Below are positions 26,886 to 34,417 of a stretch of 35,495 nt of DNA, in pieces. Position 1 is the stretch's first letter; each line of letters opens with the position of its first letter. Source of the DNA: Skermanella stibiiresistens SB22 (GTDB lineage Bacteria; Pseudomonadota; Alphaproteobacteria; Azospirillales; Azospirillaceae); contig NZ_AVFL01000049.1 of assembly GCF_000576635.1 (NCBI RefSeq), positions 1 to 35,495 on the forward strand. The letters are read 5' to 3'. Below the pieces are notes generated by a model. It was not told the origin of the DNA. It saw only the letters and a program-made list of their open reading frames with translations, and searched no databases. A program made the translations under genes and the position numbers.

Positions 26886-28403
26886 ATGACATTCAAGCCT
26901 TGGCACGCCGGCCTGCTGGCCGCTGGTCTCCTCACCCTCGTGGCATCGGGAGCCACCGCGCAGACGTTGCGCGTTGGCCTGCAGGAAGATCCCGATCTGC
27001 TCGACCCGGATCTCGCCCGCTCCTTCGTGGGGCGCATCGTCTTCGCCGGCCTGTGCGACAAGCTGGTCGACCTGGGGCCGGATCTGGAGTTCGTCCCCCA
27101 ACTCGCGATGGAATGGTCGTGGTCCGCCGACAACAAGGCGCTGACGATGAAGCTGCGCCAGGGTGCCACCTTCCACGATGGCGAGCCGTTCAACGCCGAG
27201 GCGGTCAAGTTCAACATCGAGCGCTCGCTCAACCTGCCCGGCTCGACCCGGCGCAGCGAGATCGCCGCCGTCACCTCGGTGGATGTCGTCGATCCGTACA
27301 CGGTGCGGCTCAACCTGTCGCAACCCTTCGCCCCCTTGCTGGCCGCCTTGTCGGACCGCGCCGGCATGATGATCTCGCCCAAGGCGGCGCGCGAGGCCGG
27401 CCAGGACTTCAGCCGCAATCCCGTCTGCTCCGGCCCCTACAAGCTGACCGAGCGGGTGGCCCAGGACCGCATCGTGCTGGAGAAGTTTCCCCAGCACTGG
27501 AACGCGGCGGCGTACCCGATCCAGAAAGTCATTTACCTGCCGATCCCCGACACCACGGTGCGGCTGGCGAACCTGCAATCCGGTGGGCTCGACATCATCG
27601 AGCGGACGGCGCCGGCCGACCTCCCCACCGTGCGGAGCGACAGCTCGCTGAAGCTGGAGCAGGCGACCAGCCTCGGCTACCAGGGGATCACGCTGAACCT
27701 CGCCAATGGTCCCAAGTCCGAGACCCCGCTGGGCAAGGACCCCAAGGTGCGCGAGGCGTTCGAACTGGCGCTCGACCGGACGATCATCAACCAGGTCGGC
27801 TTCGAGGGCGAGCACACCGTCGGCAACCAGCCGGTGGCACCCTCCAACCCATATTACGACAAGAACGCGCCGGTGCCGGAACGAGACCTGGAGCGCGCCA
27901 AGAAGCTGATGGCAGAAGCTGGCCATGGGCGTGTCAAGGTCGAGCTGATGGCGCCGAACAGCCCCGACAACCTGCGCGTCGCCGAGGTGATCCAAGCACT
28001 GGCGGGAGAAGCCGGGTTCGACGTGTCGGTCAACGCGACCGAGTTCGCCTCCGGGCTCGACCGCCAGACTCGCGGCGACTTCGAGGCGTTCCTGATCGGC
28101 TGGAGCGGCCGGGCCGATCCGGACGGCAACATCCACAACTTCATCTCGTGCAAGGGTGGGCTCAACGACGGCAAGTACTGCGACGCCGAGGTCGACCAGC
28201 ACTTGAACGCCGCGCGCACGACGACCGACACGGCGGCCCGCAAGGCCGAGTACGCCAAGGCGGCGGATCTCTACCTGGCCGCCCGCCAGCGGATCTACCT
28301 GTACCACCAGAACTGGTTCTGGGCGATGACCTCCAAGCTGAAGGGTTTCAAGCCCCATCCGGACGGCATGATCCGCCTGGAGAACGTCAGCCTGGGCAAG
28401 TGA
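26886..28403 (+). CDS. Periplasmic peptide-binding protein (SBP_bac_5 family)
   Basis: This 505-residue solute-binding protein has a Sec signal peptide ending GATA-Q near residue 25. Family 5 signatures follow: LRVGLQEDPDLLDPDLARSF, ATFHDGEPFNAEAVKFNIER, NPVCSGPYKLTERVAQDRIV and the C-terminal LYHQNWFWAMTSKLKGF. It delivers peptide to the DppBC permease. The specificity (dipeptide, glutathione or other) is not readable from motifs, but the gamma-glutamyltransferase at the end of the operon favours a gamma-glutamyl peptide. GGGAG lies ten bases before ATG 26886. Confidence 0.94.
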   Translation: MTFKPWHAGLLAAGLLTLVASGATAQTLRVGLQEDPDLLDPDLARSFVGRIVFAGLCDKLVDLGPDLEFVPQLAMEWSWSADNKALTMKLRQGATFHDGEPFNAEAVKFNIERSLNLPGSTRRSEIAAVTSVDVVDPYTVRLNLSQPFAPLLAALSDRAGMMISPKAAREAGQDFSRNPVCSGPYKLTERVAQDRIVLEKFPQHWNAAAYPIQKVIYLPIPDTTVRLANLQSGGLDIIERTAPADLPTVRSDSSLKLEQATSLGYQGITLNLANGPKSETPLGKDPKVREAFELALDRTIINQVGFEGEHTVGNQPVAPSNPYYDKNAPVPERDLERAKKLMAEAGHGRVKVELMAPNSPDNLRVAEVIQALAGEAGFDVSVNATEFASGLDRQTRGDFEAFLIGWSGRADPDGNIHNFISCKGGLNDGKYCDAEVDQHLNAARTTTDTAARKAEYAKAADLYLAARQRIYLYHQNWFWAMTSKLKGFKPHPDGMIRLENVSLGK

Positions 28404-28435
28404 TCTCCAACCAGATCCCCACTCTCCGCGACTAA

Positions 28436-28443
28436 GGGAGGAA
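28436..28443 (+). promoter_or_regulatory. Ribosome binding site deciding a TTG start of the DppB-like gene
   Basis: GGGAGGAA lies seven bases before TTG 28451. It supports that start over ATG 28463, and the resulting N-terminus MLAYMARRL matches the usual DppB beginning. Confidence 0.6.
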
Positions 28444-28450
28444 CGCCCCC

Positions 28451-29392
28451 TTGCTGGCATACATGGCGCGGCGCCTCGCCGTCAGCATCCCGACCCTGCT
28501 GCTGATCTCGATGATGGTCTTCTCGCTTCAGCTGCTGCTTCCCGGCGATCCGGCGCTCGCCATCGCCGGGGAGGAGCGCAGCCCCGAGGTGCTGGCGGCG
28601 ATCCGCGAGATGTACCATCTGAACGACCCCGTCCCGGTCCAGTACTGGCACTGGCTGACCGGAGTCCTGTCGGGCGACATGGGTCAGTCGATCCGAAGCC
28701 GGATGCCGGTCACCGAGCTGATCATGACCAAGCTGCCGGTCACGCTCCAGCTCGCCACCATGGCCATGATCATCGCGCTGGCCATCGGCATCCCCGCCGG
28801 CATCGTCTCGGCGGTGCGGAAGGGCACCGCCTGGGACGTGGGGGCCAACGTGGTGGCCCTATCTGGCATCTCGATCCCCAATTTTTGGCTCGGCATCATG
28901 CTGATCATGCTGGTATCTGTCCAATGGGGATTGCTGCCGGCGTCGGGCTACGCCAGTCCGCTGGAGGACCTGTCGCGGAACCTCCAGACCATGATCATGC
29001 CGGCCTTCGTGCTGGGCACCGGCATCGCGGCGATCATGATGCGGCATACCCGGAGTGCCATGCTGTCGTCGCTCCGCGCCGACTATGTCCGGACCGCCCG
29101 CGCCAAGGGCTTGTCGGAGCGTGTCGTCGTCCTGCGCCACGCGCTCCGCAACGCCCTGATCCCGGTGGTCACGCTGGGCACGCTCCAGCTCGGCGAGTTG
29201 CTATCCGGCGCCGTGCTGACGGAGCAGATCTTCACCATCCCCGGCTTCGGCAAACTTGTGGTCGATGCGGTGTTCAACCGGGATTACGCCGTCGTCCAGG
29301 GCGTCGTCCTGTTCACCGGAACCGCCTTCATCCTGATGAACCTGCTGGCCGACATGCTGTACTTCCTGTTGAACCCCCGGCTCCGCGCCTGA
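28451..29392 (+). CDS. Peptide ABC transporter permease (DppB-like)
   Basis: This 313-residue inner membrane permease has about six hydrophobic helices. The N-terminal MLAYMARRLAVSIPTLLLIS and the periplasmic loop after the first helix are typical of DppB/OppB. The cytoplasmic coupling loop reads RTARAKGLSERVVVLRHALR (EAA-type), and the end is FLLNPRLRA. It uses a TTG start supported by GGGAGGAA. The next gene (dppC-like) starts 14 bp after its stop. The heterodimer with DppC forms the translocation path. Confidence 0.95.
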   Translation: MLAYMARRLAVSIPTLLLISMMVFSLQLLLPGDPALAIAGEERSPEVLAAIREMYHLNDPVPVQYWHWLTGVLSGDMGQSIRSRMPVTELIMTKLPVTLQLATMAMIIALAIGIPAGIVSAVRKGTAWDVGANVVALSGISIPNFWLGIMLIMLVSVQWGLLPASGYASPLEDLSRNLQTMIMPAFVLGTGIAAIMMRHTRSAMLSSLRADYVRTARAKGLSERVVVLRHALRNALIPVVTLGTLQLGELLSGAVLTEQIFTIPGFGKLVVDAVFNRDYAVVQGVVLFTGTAFILMNLLADMLYFLLNPRLRA

Positions 29393-29406
29393 GGGAGGAC
29401 ACCATC

Positions 29407-30297
29407 ATGACCATGGGCAACGCGCTCGCCACGGCATCGCCGAACCGACCCGTCCCCAGCCGGAGCCGGTCCCGCGTCTGGCGGAAGCTCAGGAGCAATC
29501 CGGCGGCCCTGGCGGGCGGCATCATCGTCCTGCTGTTCATCGCGATGGCCATCGCGGCCCCGCTGATCGCCCCCTACGATCCCAACGTGTCGAGCTGGCT
29601 GACGATCCGGAAGCCGCCGACGGCGGCGCACTGGATGGGCACCGACGATGTCGGGCGGGATGTCCTGTCCCGGCTGATGGTCGGCAGCCGCGCCTCGCTG
29701 TCCGCCGGAATCGTCTCGGTCGCCATCGCCTTGCTGATCGGCGTGCCGTTCGGCGTGATCTCGGGCTATTACGGCGGCTGGATGGACGCGGTGATCTCCC
29801 GCGTGACGGAGGCGGTGCTGGCCTGCCCGTTCCTGATCCTCGCCATAGCGCTGGCCGCCTTCCTCGGCCCCAGCCTGACCAACGCGATGATCGCGATCGG
29901 CATCTCGGCGGCCCCGATCTTCGCGCGTCTGGCGCGGGGTCAGGTGCTGTCGGTCAAGACGGAGGATTACGTCCAGGGTGCGCGCGCGGTTGGCTGTTCC
30001 AATCTCAGGATCATCCTTCGCTACATCCTGCCCAACATCTTCCCGCCCCTGCTGGTCCAATCGACCCTGACCGTCGCGACCGCGATCATCGCGGAGGCCA
30101 GCCTGTCGTTCCTCGGGCTGGGCCAGCAACCGCCGGACCCTAGCTGGGGCAGCATGCTGAACACCGCCAAGAACTTCATCACCCAAGCCCCCTGGATGGC
30201 GATCTGGCCCGGCATCGCGATCTTCGTCGTGGTGTTCGGCTTCAACATCCTGGGCGACGGACTGCGCGACGCGCTCGACCCGCGCGACAGCCGCTGA
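29407..30297 (+). CDS. Peptide ABC transporter permease (DppC-like)
   Basis: This 296-residue partner permease starts with an N-terminal cytoplasmic basic region (VWRKLRSNPAALAGG), then a first helix, APYDPN, and the DppC hallmark HWMGTDDVGRDVLSRLMVGS. The EAA-type coupling loop is YVQGARAVGCSNLRIILRYI, followed by EASLSFLGLGQQPPDPSWG and the end GDGLRDALDPRDSR. GGGAGGA precedes ATG 29407. It completes the five-gene importer; the gamma-glutamyltransferase gene follows 28 bp later. Confidence 0.95.
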   Translation: MTMGNALATASPNRPVPSRSRSRVWRKLRSNPAALAGGIIVLLFIAMAIAAPLIAPYDPNVSSWLTIRKPPTAAHWMGTDDVGRDVLSRLMVGSRASLSAGIVSVAIALLIGVPFGVISGYYGGWMDAVISRVTEAVLACPFLILAIALAAFLGPSLTNAMIAIGISAAPIFARLARGQVLSVKTEDYVQGARAVGCSNLRIILRYILPNIFPPLLVQSTLTVATAIIAEASLSFLGLGQQPPDPSWGSMLNTAKNFITQAPWMAIWPGIAIFVVVFGFNILGDGLRDALDPRDSR

Positions 30298-30325
30298 ACA
30301 AAAAGCAAAGAGGGATCAGCTCATC

Positions 30326-32137
30326 ATGTTCACCACCCGTCCGGAAATCCTGGGCACCTTCGGCGCCGTCACGACGACCCATTGGCTCGCCTCCGCCGCC
30401 GGCATGGCGGCGCTGGAGAAGGGCGGCAACGCCTTCGACGCCGCCGTTACCGCCGGCTTCGTGCTCCAGATCGTCGAGCCGCACCTGAACGGACCGGCTG
30501 GCGAGGTGCCGATCCTGATGTACAACGCGTCGGAAGGGCGGGTCCGGGTGATCTGCGGCCAAGGCACCGCTCCCGCCGCAGCGACCATCGAGGCTTACAG
30601 GAACGAGGGGCTGACCCTGGTGCCCGGTACTGGCCTGCTTGCCGCCGTGGTTCCCGGCGCGTTCGACGCTTGGCTGACCATGCTGCGTGACCACGGGACC
30701 ATGGAATTGTCCGAGGTGCTGGAGCCGGCGATTTACTACGCCGAGACCGGCCACCCGATGCTGGCCCGCGTCTCGCAGTCGATCGACACGGTCAGCGGCA
30801 TGTTCCGCGAGGACTGGCCGACATCGGCGGCGACTTGGCTGCCCAACGGCGACGTGCCCCAACCCGGAGCGCTGTTCAGGAACCCCCGGCTGGCGGCGAC
30901 CTACAAGCGGCTGGTCCGCGAGGCGCAGGGCCCCACCCGCGAGTCGCGCATCCAGGCCGCCCGCGACCAATTCTACCGGGGATTCGTGGCCGAGGCGATC
31001 GATCGCTTCTGCCGGACCAACGAGGTGATGGACGTCTCGGGCCAGCGTCACCGCGGCATGCTGACCGGCCACGACATGGACGGCTGGAAGGCGACCTACG
31101 AGGAACCGCTGACCTACGACTATCGCGGCCATACCGTCTGCAAGACGGGGCCGTGGGGCCAGGGTCCCGTCTTCCTGCAGCAGTTGGCGCTGCTCAAGGG
31201 CTTCGACCTGGACGCCATGGACCCGAACGGCCCCGACTTCATCCATACCGTGATCGAGTGCATGAAACTCGCCTTCGCCGACCGCGAGGCCTATTACGGC
31301 GACCCCAACTTCGTCGACGTGCCGATGGAGACCCTGCTCTCCGACGCCTACAACGACGAGCGCCGCAAGCTGGTCGGCGACACCGCCTCCCTCGACCTGC
31401 GGCCGGGCCGGGTTCCGGGTTTCGAAGGACAGGCGGACCGCGCCGTGCCGGGTGCCGCCGGACGGGTCGGGGGAGATGCCAGCGGTGCCGGGGCCGGCGA
31501 GCCGACCATGGCCCATCTTTCCGAGAAGCGCGTCGCCGAGGAGCGGGGCGAGAAGCGCGGCGACACCTGTCACATCGACGTGATCGACCGCTGGGGAAAC
31601 ATGGTCTCGGCGACGCCCAGCGGCGGCTGGCTGCAAAGCTCGCCGATCATCCCCGAACTGGGCTTCTGCCTGACCAGCCGGGCGCAGATGTTCTGGCTGG
31701 AGGAGGGCCTGCCGGCCAGTCTGGCGCCGCGCAAGCGTCCGCGCACCACCCTGACACCCTCCATGGCGCTCCGCGACGGCAAGCCCTATCTCGCGTTCGG
31801 CACGCCGGGCGGCGACCAGCAGGACCAATGGCAGCCGATCTTCTTCCTGCGTCATATCCATTATGGCCTCAACCTTCAGGAGACGATCGACCAACCCCTG
31901 TTCCACACGGAGCATTTCCCGGGCTCGTTCTATCCACGCGCCAGCCGACCGGGCAGCCTATCGGTGGAGGCCAACCTACCCACCTCGACCATTGAGGAAT
32001 TGCTGCACCGCGGGCATAACGTGGAAGTAATGCCGGAATGGTCGATTGGCCGTCTCTGCGCCGCTTCCCACTGGGATGGCATCATCAAGGCCGCGGCCAC
32101 GCCCCGACTGATGCAAGCCTACGCGATCGGCCGTTAG
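30326..32137 (+). CDS. Gamma-glutamyltransferase family protein without signal peptide
   Basis: This 603-residue Ntn-hydrolase of the GGT family hydrolyses or transfers the gamma-glutamyl group of glutathione and related peptides after self-cleavage. The nucleophile is Thr414 in GDTCHIDVIDRWGNMVS; cleavage there would give a ~413-residue large and a ~190-residue small subunit. GGNAFDAAVTAGFVLQIVEP and GTPGGDQQDQWQP are further hallmarks. The residue after the nucleophile is Cys instead of the usual Thr. A Gly/Ala-rich linker (about 372-395) precedes the cleavage site. Periplasmic GGTs have a signal peptide; this one starts directly with MFTTRPEILGTFG, so it should be cytoplasmic and act on the peptide brought in by the transporter encoded upstream. 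Confidence 0.93.
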   Translation: MFTTRPEILGTFGAVTTTHWLASAAGMAALEKGGNAFDAAVTAGFVLQIVEPHLNGPAGEVPILMYNASEGRVRVICGQGTAPAAATIEAYRNEGLTLVPGTGLLAAVVPGAFDAWLTMLRDHGTMELSEVLEPAIYYAETGHPMLARVSQSIDTVSGMFREDWPTSAATWLPNGDVPQPGALFRNPRLAATYKRLVREAQGPTRESRIQAARDQFYRGFVAEAIDRFCRTNEVMDVSGQRHRGMLTGHDMDGWKATYEEPLTYDYRGHTVCKTGPWGQGPVFLQQLALLKGFDLDAMDPNGPDFIHTVIECMKLAFADREAYYGDPNFVDVPMETLLSDAYNDERRKLVGDTASLDLRPGRVPGFEGQADRAVPGAAGRVGGDASGAGAGEPTMAHLSEKRVAEERGEKRGDTCHIDVIDRWGNMVSATPSGGWLQSSPIIPELGFCLTSRAQMFWLEEGLPASLAPRKRPRTTLTPSMALRDGKPYLAFGTPGGDQQDQWQPIFFLRHIHYGLNLQETIDQPLFHTEHFPGSFYPRASRPGSLSVEANLPTSTIEELLHRGHNVEVMPEWSIGRLCAASHWDGIIKAAATPRLMQAYAIGR

Positions 32138-32156
32138 ACCTTCGGGCTTCAGACTG

Positions 32157-32189
32157 GACGCTCCCCCGCTCCGGGGAGGGGGGAGCGTC
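32157..32189 (+). terminator. Strong GC hairpin after the gamma-glutamyltransferase gene
   Basis: GACGCTCCCCC (32157-32167) and GGGGGAGCGTC (32179-32189) form a perfect 11-bp stem with an 11-base loop, 20 bases past the stop. No T run follows, so it may be a weak intrinsic terminator, an mRNA-stabilising hairpin or an attenuator before the TauE/SafE gene. Confidence 0.55.
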
Positions 32190-32221
32190 GTTCAGGAAGG
32201 CCCCATCGAAATGGAAGTCAC

Positions 32222-33046
32222 GTGACCCCGGAGCTAACCCAACTCGCCATCATGGCCGCCGTCCTGCTGGGTGTAGGCCTGTTCGGCGGCCTTCTCGCCG
32301 GCCTGCTGGGCGTCGGCGGCGGCATCGTCATCGTTCCCGTGCTCTACCACCTGCTCGACCTGCTGGACATCGACAGCGACGTCGCCATGCAACTCGCGGT
32401 TGGCACATCCCTCGCCACCATCATCCCGACCTCGATCGTGTCGATGCGCGCCCATCTTAGGAAGGACGCGGTCGACGTCACCTTGCTGAAAAGCTGGGGG
32501 CCGGCCATCGCGGTCGGCGTGGTGATCGGAGCCGTGCTGATCGGCTTGGTCGAGGGCGAGGTGCTGATCGCCGTCTTCGCGGTCACCGCCGCCGCGGTGG
32601 CCCTCCATATGGCGTTCTCGCCGGCCAGTCTGCGCCTGTCCGACCATCTGCCGACCGGCATCCCCCGCTTCGGCATCGGCATGCTGATCGGCCTGATCTC
32701 GACCATGATGGGGATCGGCGGCGGAACCCTGACGGTGCCCACCCTGGTCCTGTGCAGCTATCCGATCCGCCGCGCTGTCGGGACCGCTTCCGCGATCGGC
32801 CTGATCATCGCGTTCCCCGGAACGATCGGCGCCATCATCGGCGGCTGGGGCTCCGACGAGTTGCCGCCGTTCTCGCTGGGCAACGTCAATCTCGTGGCGC
32901 TCGCGATCCTGGCTCCGGCCACGATGCTGGCGGCCCCCTGGGGCGCGCGGCTGGCGCACTCCATCCCGGCCTTGACCCTGAAGCGCGTCTTCGCCCTGTT
33001 CCTGGGAATTACGTCGGCTCGGATGTTCTTCGACCTACTGACTTGA
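32222..33046 (+). CDS. TauE/SafE (DUF81) family membrane exporter
   Basis: This 274-residue inner membrane protein has about eight hydrophobic helices and two homologous halves, each starting with a Gly-rich motif: GGLLAGLLGVGGGIVIVPVL and GLISTMMGIGGGTLTVPTLV. TauE/SafE proteins export sulfite, sulfoacetate or other organosulfur anions, but most members have unknown substrates. Translation seems to start at GTG 32222, with GGAAG five bases before. It is co-directional with the gamma-glutamyltransferase, separated by 84 bp that contain a hairpin, so read-through co-expression is possible but unproven. Confidence 0.88.
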   Translation: MTPELTQLAIMAAVLLGVGLFGGLLAGLLGVGGGIVIVPVLYHLLDLLDIDSDVAMQLAVGTSLATIIPTSIVSMRAHLRKDAVDVTLLKSWGPAIAVGVVIGAVLIGLVEGEVLIAVFAVTAAAVALHMAFSPASLRLSDHLPTGIPRFGIGMLIGLISTMMGIGGGTLTVPTLVLCSYPIRRAVGTASAIGLIIAFPGTIGAIIGGWGSDELPPFSLGNVNLVALAILAPATMLAAPWGARLAHSIPALTLKRVFALFLGITSARMFFDLLT

Positions 33047-33054
33047 GCCAGTAG
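33035..33054 (+). terminator. Short hairpin spanning the TauE/SafE stop codon
   Basis: CTACTG (33035-33040) and CAGTAG (33049-33054) form a 6-bp stem whose loop contains the TGA stop. A T run (TTTTT, 33073-33077) occurs only 18 bases later, so this is at best a weak terminator. Confidence 0.25.
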
Positions 33055-33132
33055 ACCGACCCATCCGTCCAATTTTTGTCACAGCCTCGGGAAACCCTTC
33101 GTCAACTTTGGATCGCCAGGCTTCAAGCCACG

Positions 33133-34350
33133 ATGCCGAAGTACAAGACGAAGGACCGACCCGTGCATTCACCCCTGCCCTCCTCCGCGCTTCCCAACCT
33201 CTCCGTGGCCGATGTCGCGCGCCTGATGGATCAGCCATCCGTCGCCAACCGCGTCGACACGGCGACCAAGGTCGCCGAGCAGATCCGCCAGGGCGGGCTT
33301 TCGGGAAGCGCCAACGAGATGGCGACCGAAATCCTGATGAGCTTCGCGCGGGATTCCGAGATCGCGGTGCGGCAGGCGATCGCGTGGCAGTTCCGCAATA
33401 ACGACCGCCTGCCGGAGGCCTTGGCGATCCGCTTGGCCGAGGATCTGGCGGAAGTCGCCGCCCCCGTGCTGAGCCACCACGCCGGCTTCGAGGACGCTTT
33501 CCTGACGACGCTGATCGGCAAGGGCGACCAACGGAAGATGGAGGCGATCGCCGGCCGCCCGACGGTGTCGATGGTGGTCTCCGACGCCCTGATCGACGCC
33601 GGCGACGTCGCGGTGGTGTCCTGCCTGCTGGCCAACTCCGGCGCCGAGATCGCCCCCGGCGGCTTCGGCCGGATCGTGGACCGGCACGGCGACACCCAGT
33701 CGGTCGCGACCATGGTCGCCAACCACCCGATGCTCCCGGCGCCGGTCGCCTGGAAGCTGCTGGGCCGCGTCTCCGCCGCGGTGATGCGCGACTTGTCCCG
33801 GCGCCACAAGATCCCCGACATCGTGCTGGAGCGCTGCATCACCCGCGGCCGCGAAGCGGCCATGATGATGATGATCCGCCCCATGCTGGCGGATGGCGCC
33901 CATCTGCGCGGCTTCCTGGAGCAGATGCACTGGCAGCGCCAGCTGACGACCGACCTGCTGTTCCGCATGCTGTGCTCGGGCGACCTGGAAGCCTTCATCA
34001 CCGGCATGGCGGTCCGGTGCGGCGTGACACGCGAGGCCGCCGCCGTGATGGTGATGGACGAGCGTCCCACCGGCCTGACGGCGGCGTTCGATCAGGCTGG
34101 CATGAAGGCGTGGCTGATCGAGCCGTTCCGCGTGGCCCTATCGGTTGCCCGCCGTTGGCCACGCACCCTGCTGAACGCGCGGCGCCGTGATTTTCAGCTG
34201 GAGGTCCTGGCCCGGGTGTTCGAACAGTGCGCCGACACGGATGAGCGCGATGTCAGCGACCTGATCCTCCAGGTCTTCGACCTGCGCGGCGACCGCTCCA
34301 TCTTGGAGGCGCGCGACCGCCTGAACCTGCCGGTGCCGAAACACAACTAG
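33133..34350 (+). CDS. DUF2336 domain protein
   Basis: This ~405-residue helical, soluble protein of the DUF2336 family is widespread in alphaproteobacteria and of unknown function. The N-terminal part has HEAT-like helical units, for example LSVADVARLMDQPSVANRVD and IAVRQAIAWQFRNNDRLPEA. DUF2336 features continue through VLSHHAGFEDAFLTTLIGKG and LERCITRGREAAMMMMIRPM. It has no signal peptide and no catalytic motif that I recognise. ATG 33133 is preferred to TTG 33076, because the extra 19 residues look unlike a coding N-terminus and neither start has a good ribosome binding site. It lies 67 bp upstream of the ExeA/DamX-like gene and may share its operon. Confidence 0.8.
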   Translation: MPKYKTKDRPVHSPLPSSALPNLSVADVARLMDQPSVANRVDTATKVAEQIRQGGLSGSANEMATEILMSFARDSEIAVRQAIAWQFRNNDRLPEALAIRLAEDLAEVAAPVLSHHAGFEDAFLTTLIGKGDQRKMEAIAGRPTVSMVVSDALIDAGDVAVVSCLLANSGAEIAPGGFGRIVDRHGDTQSVATMVANHPMLPAPVAWKLLGRVSAAVMRDLSRRHKIPDIVLERCITRGREAAMMMMIRPMLADGAHLRGFLEQMHWQRQLTTDLLFRMLCSGDLEAFITGMAVRCGVTREAAAVMVMDERPTGLTAAFDQAGMKAWLIEPFRVALSVARRWPRTLLNARRRDFQLEVLARVFEQCADTDERDVSDLILQVFDLRGDRSILEARDRLNLPVPKHN

Positions 34351-34417
34351 CTCATTCGAAGGATGTACCCCGGTCTTTCCATTCCGTCTGGACCGACCGG
34401 TGAGGTAATAAACGCGG

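Noticed and set aside
26799-28460. A 553-codon minus-strand frame opposite the peptide-binding protein
   Set aside because: Composition is low-complexity and without family motifs. The + strand carries a full-length SBP_bac_5 protein with a signal peptide.
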